64,000 nt of DNA from CBFFRJ01 sp963530515 (GCA_963530515.1 CAUSEC010000019.1:1-64000), one strand, 5' to 3'; counted from the first letter of the stretch, positions 1 to 9,610 are shown. Made by a program: numbers and translations. The notes: a model not told the origin generated them from the sequence alone.

Positions 1-506
1 TTAATCAGCGAGTCAGCTTGGGAAGAAATGACCTGCTTATTCGCACCTTCCCTAGCACGATCGTTCGGGGGGAACTATACCTCAAAAGGGAGCATGGACT
101 GCATATATCCTCAGATATTCAGCGAGTAAATATAATACAAATAAAAGCAGGTCGGTTATTTAATAGATGATATATTGTTTGTCAAATATAAATAAAAAAA
201 ATAGAGACTGCCGACATCGTCAGGCTCTACAGTACACACAGCAGCGCATCCATTCGATTATTTTTTGGGTTTCATCCTTACGTGAATAATATAGTTATAG
301 CGTGCCTAAAATTAAATTCCAGTCGAATTGGTGATTGATTTCACGATAATTTAACTAAAATTTAGAATATTAACGGGGGTAAAGTTTTAGTTAAGTGAAG
401 ATAAACAATTATTATTAGTGTGGCTAATGTGTTTCAGGAAAATATATTCCAATATAGACGAAATTTTATTCAACGGTTATCCCGCTTGCCCAGATCACCT
501 CAGCCA
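1..506. other. AT-rich non-coding stretch upstream of smrA
   Basis: No convincing gene is visible on either strand. The sequence is clearly richer in A and T than the genes that follow, with many stops in all frames. The first 120 bases may be the tail or regulatory region of a gene outside the window, but I cannot identify it. Confidence 0.5.
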
Positions 507-535
507 TTGTGACGCCTTGATGTGCCCGCTATAGT
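507..535 (+). promoter_or_regulatory. Predicted sigma-70 promoter of smrA
   Basis: A TTGTGA -35-like box (507-512) is separated by 17 bases from a TATAGT -10-like box (530-535), about 30 bases before the smrA ATG. Prediction by eye only. Confidence 0.4.
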
Positions 536-565
536 ATCCCCTCAGATGTAGCGAGAGGACTGACC

Positions 566-1129
566 ATGAACCCTGACGACAAATCGTTGTTCCTTGACGC
601 CATGGAGGATGTCCAGCCGCTGAAGCGCTGTGCCGATATCCACTGGCAGCCGGGGCGCAAAGCCCGTACGCCGACACACATCGACACGCTGCAGCTCGAT
701 AATTTTCTGACCACCGGGTTTCTTGATGTTCTGCCATTGGGCACACCGCTTGAGTTTCAGCGCGAGGGCCTTCAGCAGGGTGTGATTGATAAGCTCCGCT
801 CAGGTAAATACAGCCAGCAGGCCAGCCTCAGTTTATTGCGCCAGCCCGTTGAGCAGTGCCGCCAGCTGCTTTTTAGCTTTATGCACCAGGCGAATCAGGA
901 TGGTTTACGCAACGTGTTGATTATTCATGGTAAAGGTCGTGAAGACCGCTCTCATGCCAACATTATTCGCAGTTATCTTGCCCGCTGGCTGCCGGAATTT
1001 GATGACGTGCAGGCGTTTTGTGTGGCGAAGGAACACCAGGGGGGCAGCGGTGCCTGTTATGTGGCCCTGCGTAAATCCGAACAGGCGAAACAGGAAAACT
1101 GGGAGCGCCACGCCAAACGTAGTCGCTAA
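566..1129 (+). CDS. smrA: SmrA, Smr-domain DNA endonuclease
   Basis: The 187-residue protein matches the SmrA (YdaL) family in length and architecture: an N-terminal extension and a C-terminal Smr (small MutS-related) domain from about residue 85. The domain carries the HGKG signature at 121-124 and a GGSGACYVAL-type strand near 160-168. Smr domains nick DNA or RNA; the cellular role of SmrA in enterobacteria is poorly defined. The chosen ATG follows an AGAGGA ribosome binding site, and a plausible sigma-70 promoter lies just upstream. It is convergent with umuC, with only six bases between their stop codons. Family assignment is firm; the biological role is not. Confidence 0.88.
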   Translation: MNPDDKSLFLDAMEDVQPLKRCADIHWQPGRKARTPTHIDTLQLDNFLTTGFLDVLPLGTPLEFQREGLQQGVIDKLRSGKYSQQASLSLLRQPVEQCRQLLFSFMHQANQDGLRNVLIIHGKGREDRSHANIIRSYLARWLPEFDDVQAFCVAKEHQGGSGACYVALRKSEQAKQENWERHAKRSR

Positions 1130-1135
1130 ACGCGG

Positions 1136-2398
1136 CTATTTCACCACCGGCAAATCACTGTAGCGGGTGGTCCAGGCGGGAGAGAGCATCTCCCGTTTCA
1201 TCGACCAGCTTTTTTGGATCCCTTGCCCGGCAAACCAGACTTTTCGCTTTCCTGATTTATTCAGGGTATCGACCACGGACATCAGTGCCGCGCTATTTGC
1301 CCGTGGGGTCAGTTCATCAAACAAATCGGGCTGGGCAACGCCCTGGCTATAAAAGTCACTCAGCATCACCCCGGCTTTCATATATCGGTAGCCTGCTTTC
1401 CATATTTGCGTGAGCAGGGTACCGCTCATCAGAATAATATCTCGCGTATCCTGCGTGGGCGTCATGCACATCATGGATATCTGGTTACTGTAATAAGGTT
1501 CGTCAGGGGCGTGTGGGCTGGAGCGCATAAAAATACTGACCTGGCGGCAATATTGTCGCTCGATGCGTAATTTCTCAGCCGCCCGCTCAGCATAGGAACA
1601 AATGGCCTGGTGCATCTCTTCATACAGGGTGATTCGGTGGCCAAAAGAGCGGCTGCAAATAATCTGCTGCTTCGTGGGCGTCAGTTCTTCCAGGGCGAGA
1701 CACTTCTCTCCCCGTAGCTCGCGGACGGTGCGTTCCAGCACCACATTAAAGTGCTTACGAATCACCCAGGTCGAGCAGTCGGCCAGTTGCAGCGCGTTTT
1801 CAATGCCCATCTCCCGCAGCTTTTTGCTGATCCGCCGCCCGACGCCCCAGACTTCCTCAATGGGCACCAACGGCAGGAGTTTTCGCTGGCGTTCGCGCAG
1901 GGAAATATCGACCACCCCATGTGCCCGAGGCCATTTTTTTGCGGCAAAGTTGGCCAGCTTCGCCAGGGTTTTGGTGGGGGCGATGCCAACCCCCACCCGC
2001 AACCCGGTATTCATCAGGACGGCGTTTCGTATCTCATGACCAAAATCGGTAAACGACAGGCAGTTATCGACGCCGGTTAAATCCATAAAGGCTTCGTCAA
2101 TGGAGTAAATATCCAGCCGTGGGCCGATATCTTCCAGCGTGGTCATCATGCGGTGGCTCATATCGGCATACAGCGCATAATTTGAGCTGAACACGGTGAC
2201 ACCCTGGCGGCGCAGTTCTTCTTTGATTTTAAAGTAGGGCGCGCCCATCGGGATATTTAGCGCCTTCGCCTCTGCGGAACGCGAAATGATGCAGCCATCG
2301 TTATTCGACACCACCACGATCGCTTTGCCTTTTAAATCAGGGCGAAATATCGACTCGCAGGTGCAGTAAAAGTTATTGGCATCAATCAGCGCGAACAT
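1136..2398 (-). CDS. umuC: UmuC, catalytic subunit of DNA polymerase V
   Basis: The 420-residue protein is the Y-family translesion polymerase that forms Pol V with two UmuD' subunits and carries out SOS mutagenesis. The start MFALIDANNFY is chosen over a longer upstream reading because it restores the family N-terminus, with metal-binding Asp6. The palm motif YSIDEAF places Asp101 and Glu102 as in E. coli. A QPDLF segment near residue 350 is a likely beta-clamp binding motif. It lies one base downstream of the umuD stop, so the two are co-transcribed from the SOS promoter. All key residues are present, so it should be active. Confidence 0.95.
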   Translation of the reverse strand: MFALIDANNFYCTCESIFRPDLKGKAIVVVSNNDGCIISRSAEAKALNIPMGAPYFKIKEELRRQGVTVFSSNYALYADMSHRMMTTLEDIGPRLDIYSIDEAFMDLTGVDNCLSFTDFGHEIRNAVLMNTGLRVGVGIAPTKTLAKLANFAAKKWPRAHGVVDISLRERQRKLLPLVPIEEVWGVGRRISKKLREMGIENALQLADCSTWVIRKHFNVVLERTVRELRGEKCLALEELTPTKQQIICSRSFGHRITLYEEMHQAICSYAERAAEKLRIERQYCRQVSIFMRSSPHAPDEPYYSNQISMMCMTPTQDTRDIILMSGTLLTQIWKAGYRYMKAGVMLSDFYSQGVAQPDLFDELTPRANSAALMSVVDTLNKSGKRKVWFAGQGIQKSWSMKREMLSPAWTTRYSDLPVVK

Positions 2399-2399
2399 T

Positions 2400-2819
2400 T
2401 TATTTATGCGCTTTGATGGTAAAGGTGACCACGCCGAAGATCTCCAGCGCCTCTTCGCTATGAATAATGATAGGGCGATAGCGGGCATTGCGCGGCATAA
2501 GCTGCAGGCCGGAACGGGTGCGCAGCTCTTTCACCGTAAATTCACCGTCGACGGCGGCAATCACAATGTCGCCGTGTTCAGGCTTCAGGGAACGATCCAC
2601 CACCAGCATATCGCCGTCGAAAATGCCCGCTTCCACCATGGAATCACCGCTGACTTTCACAAAATAAGTGGCGCTGGGATGGCTTATCAGCATCTTATTC
2701 AGATCGAGCCGTTCTTCGATGTAATCCTGGGCCGGGCTTGGGAAACCACAGGGCACATGCTCAACAAACAGCGGTGAAAGCACCGGACACTCACTCGGGC
2801 TGGCAGACATAAATCGCAT
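2400..2819 (-). CDS. umuD: UmuD, self-cleaving subunit of DNA polymerase V
   Basis: The 139-residue protein has the same length as E. coli UmuD. With the start used here the RecA-stimulated cleavage site is Cys24-Gly25, and the catalytic dyad is Ser60 (in SGDSM) and Lys97 (in GEFTVK), exactly as in E. coli. Cleavage yields UmuD', which joins UmuC to form Pol V. The first ten or so residues differ from E. coli, as is common among homologues. It is the first gene of the umuDC operon, directly behind a near-consensus LexA box. Confidence 0.95.
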   Translation of the reverse strand: MRFMSASPSECPVLSPLFVEHVPCGFPSPAQDYIEERLDLNKMLISHPSATYFVKVSGDSMVEAGIFDGDMLVVDRSLKPEHGDIVIAAVDGEFTVKELRTRSGLQLMPRNARYRPIIIHSEEALEIFGVVTFTIKAHK

Positions 2820-2836
2820 AAGGCGTTACTCACATT

Positions 2837-2856
2837 TACTGTATTTATATACAGTA
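2837..2856 (-). promoter_or_regulatory. LexA (SOS) box of umuDC
   Basis: The 20 bases TACTGTATTTATATACAGTA differ from the enterobacterial LexA consensus at a single central position and contain the full CTGT-N8-ACAG core (2839-2854). The box sits 17 bases before the umuD ATG, so LexA would block the promoter directly. A site this close to consensus predicts tight repression and late SOS induction, as known for umuDC in E. coli. Confidence 0.93.
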
Positions 2857-2859
2857 TTA

Positions 2860-3178
2860 TTTCGGATTTCCCTCCGTTTGCAAGCGCGGGTTTCCGCATC
2901 CTGATTAATCGACTGTATTTTCGGCAAAAAAAGATCGGTGCTGATATCTGCGCATCCGACGCTGAGCGAATGGGGGTAACATGCCGATTTAACGTGGCCC
3001 GATGCCAGGCAAACGTTTTCGATTGAAGCTCCCTTTAACAGGGTTATCCACAGAAACGGGGGATAACCATGTGGGTAACACTCCAGAGCCTGAAGAGATC
3101 TGCCGGGATCAATAACGTGAATATCTACAAGGGCATAGGAAAAGGGCGCGCGGCGGGCATTTGTCCACCGCGTTGCTC
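2860..3178. other. Intergenic region with a DnaA-box-like palindrome
   Basis: No gene is supported here. Within 3042-3078 lies a perfect TTATCCACA (3044-3052). It overlaps the left arm of an 8-bp inverted repeat, GGTTATCC (3042-3049) and GGATAACC (3061-3068), and is followed by TGTGGGTAAC (3069-3078), an imperfect reverse copy of GTTATCCACA. The rest is featureless to the eye. Confidence 0.4.
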
Positions 3179-6100
3179 TCAGCGTATCGCTTTTTCTTCG
3201 CGCTGCATCACCAGACTCAGGGAGACGGGCAACAGCGTCAGCGTCACCAGCGTGGCAGCCAGCAGCCCGCCGATAATCACAAACGCCATGGGCGCCCAGA
3301 AAGCCTGACCGGCAATCGGCAGCATGCCGAGCACCGCTGCGCAAGCGGTGAGCAGTATCGGCCTTGCCCGGTGCCCGGCTGCCGTGATGATGGCCGTGTC
3401 GCGGGGCAGGCCGCTGCGTGTGTTGTTGTCCACCTCGCTAATCAGAATCACGGCATTGCGGACTATCATGCCAGCCAGCGCAATCATCCCCAGAATGGCG
3501 GCAAAACCCATTGGCGTGGCAGTAGGTAACATCAGCAGCACAATGCCCGGCAGGCAGAAGGGAGCCATAAACAGCGCCAGCAGGACGCGGGAAAAGCGTT
3601 TTAACTGGATCATCAGCAGCACCAGCGTCAGCGCCAGAGAAAAAGGCAGCACGCTAAACACCGAGTTGTTGCCTTTTTCCGATTCGGCCACCGTGCCACC
3701 TTCCTCAATCTGGTAGCCCTGGGGCAGGGTTGCCCGCAGCGCATTGACCGTGGGCAAAAGGGCGGCAGAAACGGTTTCAGCCTGTAATCCCGGGGCGATA
3801 TCCGTCTGCACGGTGATAACGGGCAGGCGCTGGCGTCGCCAGATAAGCGGGTCATCCACACCCCATTCGGGAGTGGCAATTTCGCTGAGCGGGATTTTTC
3901 GCCCGTCGTCGGCGGTGAGGAAAAGCGAAGCGAAACTGCGCAGATCCTGGCGCGCCTCATCGTTGGCCCGTAGCGTCACCTCCACCAGCCGGTTACGATC
4001 GCGGATGGCGGTCACCGGCATGCCCGTCCACAGGGTATTCAGCTCTTCAGCAAGGCCCTGGGATGAAATGCCTGCGGCGCGTGCGGCGGTCTGATTGACC
4101 TTCAGGGTGATCGCCCGCTCGGGTTCACCTGCGCTCAGGTTGACGTCGCGGGTGTCCGGGTTATGCGCCATCCGGGTCGCCAGCGTGCGGGCGAACTGCT
4201 GAACCTTTTCATAATCCGGCCCGCTCACCCGGTACTTCACCGGCCAGCCCACGGGCGGCCCCAGTTCCAGCGGATAGACGCGGGCAACAATGTCGGCGAA
4301 CTGGCGGGCAAGAATATCGCTGATTTGCTGCTGTAACTGGCTTCGCGATGCCAGATCCTTTGCCACCACCACCAGTTGGGCGATATTTTCGTTCTCCAGC
4401 GCCACGTCCATCGGCAGGTAAAAGCGGATGGCCCCGCTGCCCACGTATGATGAAAAGTGGGCAATGTTCGGGTTACCGCGAAGCGCCTGCTCCAGCCGCT
4501 GAGTCTGACGTGCGGTCTCCGTTTGCGAGGCGTTTCCCGGCAGGGTCAGGTTGACCAGCAGCTCCGGGCGATCGGACGGCGGAAAGAATCCGCCCTGTAA
4601 TAGCGTGGTGGCGGCGAAAGACAGCATCAGCAGGAGCAGGGCGGCGGTCAGCGTCAGTCCCCGGCGGCGCATGAGGACGTTCAGCAACCGGATATAGCCC
4701 CGCTTGATGCGTGACGGCGGCGGGTTGTGCTGTTTCTGCACGTTCGGCAGGATCCACACCCCGACCAGCGGCGAGAAGGCCACCGCCACGATCCACGAGC
4801 AGACCAGCGCCATCAGCACCACGGCAAACAGCGTGAAGCAATACTCCCCCGCGCTGGAGGCAGCAAAACCAACGGGGATAAACCCGGCAATCATCACCAG
4901 CGTACCGGTTAACATCGGCAGCGCGGTGGTGCTTAAGGCATAGCTGGCGGCTTTGATTTTACTCTCTCCCGCCTCAAGCCGACCGACCATTGCTTCCACG
5001 GCGATCATCGCATCATCCACCAGCAAACCAAGGGCGATGATCAATGCCCCCAGCGAAATACGCTGCAGGCCAATGCCGCTTGCCAGCATCAGGGTAAAAG
5101 TCAGCGCCAGCACCAGCGGAATGGCGGCGGCCACCACCAGTCCCGCCCGTAACCCCAGCGAGACAAACGACACGGCCATCACGATCACTATGGCTTCCAT
5201 CAGCACCTGCACAAACTCGTCCACGGCGCGCTTCACCACCTCGGATTGATCCGCCACCCGGACCATCTCAATGCCGTGCGGCAGGGTGTGGCGGATGTTC
5301 TCCATTCTGGCGTTCAGCGCCTGACCAAAGCGCAGCATGTTGCCGGTGGGGGCCATGGATACCGCAAGCCCGATGGCCGCCTGACCGTTGACGCGAAAAA
5401 GCGGCGTCGGCGGTTCGGCGGGTTCCCGGCTGAGTGTGGCGATGTCGGTCAGAGGAATATAGCGATCGCCCACGTGCAGGGTGACGGTTTTCAGGCTCTC
5501 TTCCGACGTAAACGCGCCGCTGACCCGCAGGGCAATGTTCTCTTTCTCCGTGCGCGCCGTGCCCGACGGGGCGATGGCATTTTGTGCCTGCAGGGCGGCG
5601 GCGACCTGCTGGAGCGTCACCCCCAGCCCGGCCATTTTTTGCGGCGAGAAGGCGATAACCACCTGTTCTTCCTGCTCGCCCAATAGCTGGATCTTGCCGA
5701 TATCCGGGAGCGACATCAGGTCACGGCGAATCGTCTCCACACGGTCACGCAGCGCGCGGGGAGAAAAACCGTCGCGGGTGAAGGCGTAAATCGTGCCGAA
5801 GGTGTCATCAAACTCGTCATTCACCCACGGCCCCGTCGCCCCGGATGGCAGGGCAGGCGCGATATCCTGCATTTTCTTACGCAGCTGATACCAGATGCCG
5901 CTGACCTGCGCGGGGGGCGTATCATCACGAAGATTGACAAAAATCACCGCCCGACCGCCACGGGTTTCGCTCTCCACATAGTCCAGCCAGGGGATCTCCT
6001 GGAGCTTTTTTTCCAGCGGATCGGTCACAAAGTTCAGCGTGTCTTTGATGCTGGCACCGGGCCACTGCGCCGACACCACCGCCGTTTTGATGGTGAAATT

Positions 6101-6223
6101 CGGGTCTTCATTACGCGACAGCATGTCGTAGCTTTTCACGCCGACGGCCACTATCAGCAGCATAAAAAACACCATCAGCTGCTGATGGGCGATGGCCCAG
6201 GAGGAAAGGGACGAGCGATTCAT
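3179..6223 (-). CDS. RND efflux pump inner-membrane transporter
   Basis: The 1014-residue protein is an AcrB-type resistance-nodulation-division transporter: an N-terminal helix, two large periplasmic loops and two blocks of membrane helices. The TM4 proton-relay aspartates are present in GLLVDDAMIAVEAM. In TM10 the segment GMIVRNAVILISEV has Arg where AcrB has Lys940, which places it in a subgroup distinct from AcrB/AcrD. It works with the adaptor encoded immediately upstream (ATGA overlap) and presumably with TolC, since no outer-membrane channel gene is present. It is the last gene of the regulator-kinase-adaptor-pump operon. Substrate unknown. Confidence 0.88.
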   Translation of the reverse strand: MNRSSLSSWAIAHQQLMVFFMLLIVAVGVKSYDMLSRNEDPNFTIKTAVVSAQWPGASIKDTLNFVTDPLEKKLQEIPWLDYVESETRGGRAVIFVNLRDDTPPAQVSGIWYQLRKKMQDIAPALPSGATGPWVNDEFDDTFGTIYAFTRDGFSPRALRDRVETIRRDLMSLPDIGKIQLLGEQEEQVVIAFSPQKMAGLGVTLQQVAAALQAQNAIAPSGTARTEKENIALRVSGAFTSEESLKTVTLHVGDRYIPLTDIATLSREPAEPPTPLFRVNGQAAIGLAVSMAPTGNMLRFGQALNARMENIRHTLPHGIEMVRVADQSEVVKRAVDEFVQVLMEAIVIVMAVSFVSLGLRAGLVVAAAIPLVLALTFTLMLASGIGLQRISLGALIIALGLLVDDAMIAVEAMVGRLEAGESKIKAASYALSTTALPMLTGTLVMIAGFIPVGFAASSAGEYCFTLFAVVLMALVCSWIVAVAFSPLVGVWILPNVQKQHNPPPSRIKRGYIRLLNVLMRRRGLTLTAALLLLMLSFAATTLLQGGFFPPSDRPELLVNLTLPGNASQTETARQTQRLEQALRGNPNIAHFSSYVGSGAIRFYLPMDVALENENIAQLVVVAKDLASRSQLQQQISDILARQFADIVARVYPLELGPPVGWPVKYRVSGPDYEKVQQFARTLATRMAHNPDTRDVNLSAGEPERAITLKVNQTAARAAGISSQGLAEELNTLWTGMPVTAIRDRNRLVEVTLRANDEARQDLRSFASLFLTADDGRKIPLSEIATPEWGVDDPLIWRRQRLPVITVQTDIAPGLQAETVSAALLPTVNALRATLPQGYQIEEGGTVAESEKGNNSVFSVLPFSLALTLVLLMIQLKRFSRVLLALFMAPFCLPGIVLLMLPTATPMGFAAILGMIALAGMIVRNAVILISEVDNNTRSGLPRDTAIITAAGHRARPILLTACAAVLGMLPIAGQAFWAPMAFVIIGGLLAATLVTLTLLPVSLSLVMQREEKAIR

Positions 6224-7374
6224 TCGGTGTCTTCTCCGGCGGTGACTTTTTCTCCGGCCCGCAGCGTAGACACCCCCGCAATCACCACTTTATTGCCGGG
6301 CTGTACCCCCTGCGAGACGAAAATATGCGTAGGCGAAAACCCGGCCAGCGTCACCGGTTGCAGTGCGAGCTGCATGCGCGCGCTGTCGAGAATAAACACC
6401 GCCGGTTGGCCCGCCAGGCGGGTGAGCGCCGACGCGGGTAGCGACATCGTCGGCGGTTCATGTCGGGAAAAAGCCGCCTGCACACTGGCACCCAATGCGA
6501 ATGCAGGCGGGGGAGAAATCAAGGTCAGCCGAACCCGCCAGGTACGGGTTTTACTGTCGGCCTGCGGGCTGATGTCGCGGAAAATAGCCTGAGCGTTGAC
6601 GGACGCCGTAGACAGCAGCGACACGGTAAAAGGTTGATGTTTGTTCTGCGTCATTTCATCCGGCGAGGCCACATCAAACACCGCATCACGGGAGCTCCCG
6701 GCTGCCAGCGTGGCCACACTTTCACCGGCGCTGACCACCTGACCGACTGAAGCGCTAACGGCGGTGATAACACCCGATGTGGGGGCGATAAGCTGCGACC
6801 AGCTGACATTTTCGTCAGCAATTTTCAGGCTGGCTTGCGCGCTTTTTCGTTTGGCGGCCGCCGACTGCCACTCGGCCTGCGCGCTGTCGAGCGAGGAGAG
6901 GGAGATAGCACCGGAAGGCATCAGCTGTTTCATGCGTCGCAAATTTAACGCGGCCACCTGTTCAGCGGCTTTGGCGCTGTCGAGATCGGCCCTGGCAGAC
7001 AATAGCTGATTCTGCGTGGTTTCACTTTCCAGGGTGGCGAGCACCTGCCCGGCCTGCACCCGTGAACCCACATCCACCGTACGTGAAATCATCCGCCCGC
7101 TGGTGCGAAAACCGAGCGCGACGTCATCGTGGGCGTGAATCTCCCCCACGCGCTGCTGGGCATCCTGCGACGAAGGTGGCGGTACAATCATATATTTGAC
7201 GGGGCGGGGCGATGCCGTATCGTCCGGTGTCTGCTCGCGACAACTGTGCAGAATAATGGCGATAAACAGCGGGCTGAAAGCGAGTATCAACGCGAAAAGC
7301 AGCCACGATTTGTGGCCTTTTTGCATAAAGAAGTGCAGCAAATGCCGCAATCCTGCGGTGAGCGTGTCTGTCAT
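6220..7374 (-). CDS. RND pump periplasmic adaptor (membrane fusion protein)
   Basis: The 384-residue protein has a cytoplasmic N-terminal stretch, one strong membrane helix at about residues 24-43, a lipoyl/barrel-sandwich half-motif (DVGSRVQAGQVLATL), a long alpha-hairpin rich in Ala, Gln and Ser, the second lipoyl half (LIAPTSGVITAVSASVGQVV) and a beta-barrel region. This is the order seen in AcrA-like adaptors. A cysteine follows the helix, but the segment lacks a classical lipobox, so a membrane anchor is more likely than a lipid anchor. Its stop overlaps the transporter start by four bases, and it follows the sensor kinase gene by 78 bases. Confidence 0.85.
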   Translation of the reverse strand: MTDTLTAGLRHLLHFFMQKGHKSWLLFALILAFSPLFIAIILHSCREQTPDDTASPRPVKYMIVPPPSSQDAQQRVGEIHAHDDVALGFRTSGRMISRTVDVGSRVQAGQVLATLESETTQNQLLSARADLDSAKAAEQVAALNLRRMKQLMPSGAISLSSLDSAQAEWQSAAAKRKSAQASLKIADENVSWSQLIAPTSGVITAVSASVGQVVSAGESVATLAAGSSRDAVFDVASPDEMTQNKHQPFTVSLLSTASVNAQAIFRDISPQADSKTRTWRVRLTLISPPPAFALGASVQAAFSRHEPPTMSLPASALTRLAGQPAVFILDSARMQLALQPVTLAGFSPTHIFVSQGVQPGNKVVIAGVSTLRAGEKVTAGEDTE

Positions 7375-7452
7375 GGTGAAGTGTCCTGGCTGTGATAACG
7401 CTATTTCACCGCCAGGTTGTCCAGATTCTTTGCAGGAATTATCAAGAGTGTG

Positions 7453-8652
7453 TCAATGCGGGGGATCCGGGCGCAGTTCACAGCCGTCAGCGGGTAAGCG
7501 AACGGTGATTTCCAGACCGCCTTCCGCGGGGAGGGCCGCGCTAATCTCCCCGTGGTGGGCATGGCAAATGGCTCTGGCAATCGACAATCCCAGCCCGCTG
7601 CCGCCAGAGTGGCGTGCACGTGACGTTTCCGCGCGAGTAAAACGTTCAAACATGGAGGCAAGAAAATCGGCAGAGACGCCGGGGCCGGCATCGCGAAAAC
7701 GGATGTCAACTTGTCCGGCCTGCCTTGTGACGCGGATACTGAGGGCTTTGCCTTCGCTGGCATACGACAGCGTATTTTCAAGGATAAGGGTAATCACCTG
7801 GCCGATTTTGCCGGCATCTGCCACTAACGGGCACTGAGTGTCTGCGTCCAGCGTCATCTCAAGCCCCGCTTGTTGGGCGCGAGTGTGGATCCACGCCATC
7901 CGCTCTTTGAGCAAATCCGTTAGATTAAAGTGATGCACGTCCAGCACCAGGCGGTCGGCGTCGGCCAGCGACAGCAGCTGTAATCCGTCCGCCAGTTGAT
8001 TCAGGGACTGGAGCTGCTTCATGACCATCGCCAGCTGGGCCGGGTCCGGGGTAAATACGCCGTCCATCATCCCCTGCAAACGCCCCATGGCGGCGGTCAG
8101 CGGCGAGCGTATCTCATGGGCCATTGCCACATGAGAGGCCCGCAACTCGCGCTCATAACGGGCCAGTTGCCGGGTCATATGGTTAAAATCATGCACAAAA
8201 GAGGTCATCTCCGCCGGGGCGTTACCGAGTGGCTGTGCCTGGGCCGTAAAATCCCCTCGGGCCACGGCGCGAGCGGCGGTGGTCAGGCGACTGAACTGCA
8301 CCGCCAGCGGGCGCACGGTTTTCAGCCCCCAGAACACCAGACAGGGGATCAGTATCAGGAGCAGCACACCGATGGTCAGCCAGTCTTCCGACGCGATATT
8401 GGGGTCGGTGTAACTCAGTCCCCACCACTGGTCGATAATCTGGTGAAAACGGGTGGGATCTGCCGGGGGATGGGCTTTGATCAGCGCATATTCCTCGCGT
8501 ACGGCAGCAGGCATTTGCTGCTTCAGCCAGATAGCCTGCAGGGCGTAGCGCAGCCAGATGGAGGCCACAAACACAAACACCGAGCAAATCGAGAAAATCG
8601 AAATGCGGATGCATATCCAGCGCCAGAGGGATTGGTCGGTGGCGGTTTTCAT
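7453..8652 (-). CDS. AdeS/BaeS-like sensor histidine kinase
   Basis: The 399-residue kinase has helices at about 13-35 and 92-110 flanking a short periplasmic domain, a HAMP domain (about 110-165), the phosphoacceptor His179 in AMAHEIRSP, and a HATPase domain with DAGPGVS and GGSGLGLSI boxes. The H-box context, GRLQGMMDGVF, is characteristic of AdeS-type kinases that control RND pumps. It overlaps the response-regulator gene by four bases and precedes the adaptor gene, so the pump it probably controls lies in the same operon. The signal is not predictable from sequence. Confidence 0.86.
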   Translation of the reverse strand: MKTATDQSLWRWICIRISIFSICSVFVFVASIWLRYALQAIWLKQQMPAAVREEYALIKAHPPADPTRFHQIIDQWWGLSYTDPNIASEDWLTIGVLLLILIPCLVFWGLKTVRPLAVQFSRLTTAARAVARGDFTAQAQPLGNAPAEMTSFVHDFNHMTRQLARYERELRASHVAMAHEIRSPLTAAMGRLQGMMDGVFTPDPAQLAMVMKQLQSLNQLADGLQLLSLADADRLVLDVHHFNLTDLLKERMAWIHTRAQQAGLEMTLDADTQCPLVADAGKIGQVITLILENTLSYASEGKALSIRVTRQAGQVDIRFRDAGPGVSADFLASMFERFTRAETSRARHSGGSGLGLSIARAICHAHHGEISAALPAEGGLEITVRLPADGCELRPDPPH

Positions 8653-9344
8653 GGCTGTCTGAACCTGTAACCTACGCCGCGCACGTTGAGCAGGACGTCG
8701 GTTATCCCGGCTGCTTCCAGCTTTTTACGCAGATTATAAATATGGGTGTCCACGACCCGCTCCAGCGCATCGCTGTCGGGGAGGCACTGTTCGAGTAACG
8801 ACAGCCGGGTGTGCGCCCGCACCGGGGAGCGCATCAGAAGCGCAAGCAGAGCGAATTCGGTGGGTGTCAGATCCAGCAATAAGGGCTTCTGGTTATCGCG
8901 AAGAATAACCGCCGTCAGGGAAGCCGTATCCACCTCCAGCCCTTGCCAGCGCAGGATCTCTTGCGGCTCGCTCTGTTGCTGATAGCGCCGCAGCACGGCC
9001 TGCACCCGCGCCACCACTTCGCGCGGATCATAGGGTTTGACGATGTAATCATCCGCCCCATAGCGCAGGGCGCCTATTTTATCGGGCAGGTCGCCCATGG
9101 CGGTGATCATAATCACCGGCGTCTGGCCGTCACGTCGCAGCGCCGCCAGCACTTCGGTACCGTTCATTGAGGGCAGCATCACATCCAGCAGAATAATGTC
9201 CGGCTTCCACTGTCGGGCCACGTCCAGCCCGGCGCGACCGTCCCCGGAAATGGCCACCGAGTAATGCTCCCGTCGCAGATACGCATCCAGCACGCCCGCT
9301 GCATCTGCATCATCTTCAATAATTAACACCCGCCGTGGGTTCAT
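8649..9344 (-). CDS. OmpR-family response regulator paired with the AdeS-like kinase
   Basis: The 231-residue protein has a receiver domain with the acidic pocket at Asp11-Asp12, phosphoacceptor Asp54 in IILLDVMLP, and the switch lysine in DDYIVKPY. A winged-helix DNA-binding domain ends in VRGVGYRF. It is the first gene of the minus-strand operon regulator-kinase-adaptor-RND, so autoregulation would also set pump levels. The 266-base gap to the divergent adaptor gene must hold its promoter. Confidence 0.87.
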   Translation of the reverse strand: MNPRRVLIIEDDADAAGVLDAYLRREHYSVAISGDGRAGLDVARQWKPDIILLDVMLPSMNGTEVLAALRRDGQTPVIMITAMGDLPDKIGALRYGADDYIVKPYDPREVVARVQAVLRRYQQQSEPQEILRWQGLEVDTASLTAVILRDNQKPLLLDLTPTEFALLALLMRSPVRAHTRLSLLEQCLPDSDALERVVDTHIYNLRKKLEAAGITDVLLNVRGVGYRFRQP

Positions 9345-9610
9345 GGCGCGTTTCCCTGTCAGAATAAAATGTATAAACCAGCATGATACGCCAGAAGTAT
9401 GTATTTGCTGTATCGATGAGCGGAACCTAACAATTGTGTTTTATAGATTTAAAAACGCTGCAACATTTGTTCTTCTGTTCCGAAATATTTTTTGATAAAA
9501 GGTGTTTCAGTATCGTACCCACATAAATTGCAGCTGCTTCAGGGCGAACGGAACCCGGAAAAACACCGGGAAAGCGGCGCCGTGACGGAGCAAACCGCAG
9601 GAGCAACAAA

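Noticed and set aside
55..66. ACGATCGTTC near the window start as a third TetR operator
   Set aside because: Only the central bases match. The flanks are not palindromic and no linked gene is visible.
2399..2488. Longer UmuC start giving a 450-residue protein
   Set aside because: The extra 30 residues overlap umuD in another frame and have no family match. The start at 2398 restores the exact catalytic residue numbering.
3042..3078. Replication origin (oriC) from clustered DnaA-like boxes
   Set aside because: There are too few boxes, no AT-rich unwinding region or GATC cluster, and no dnaA, mioC or gidA neighbours.
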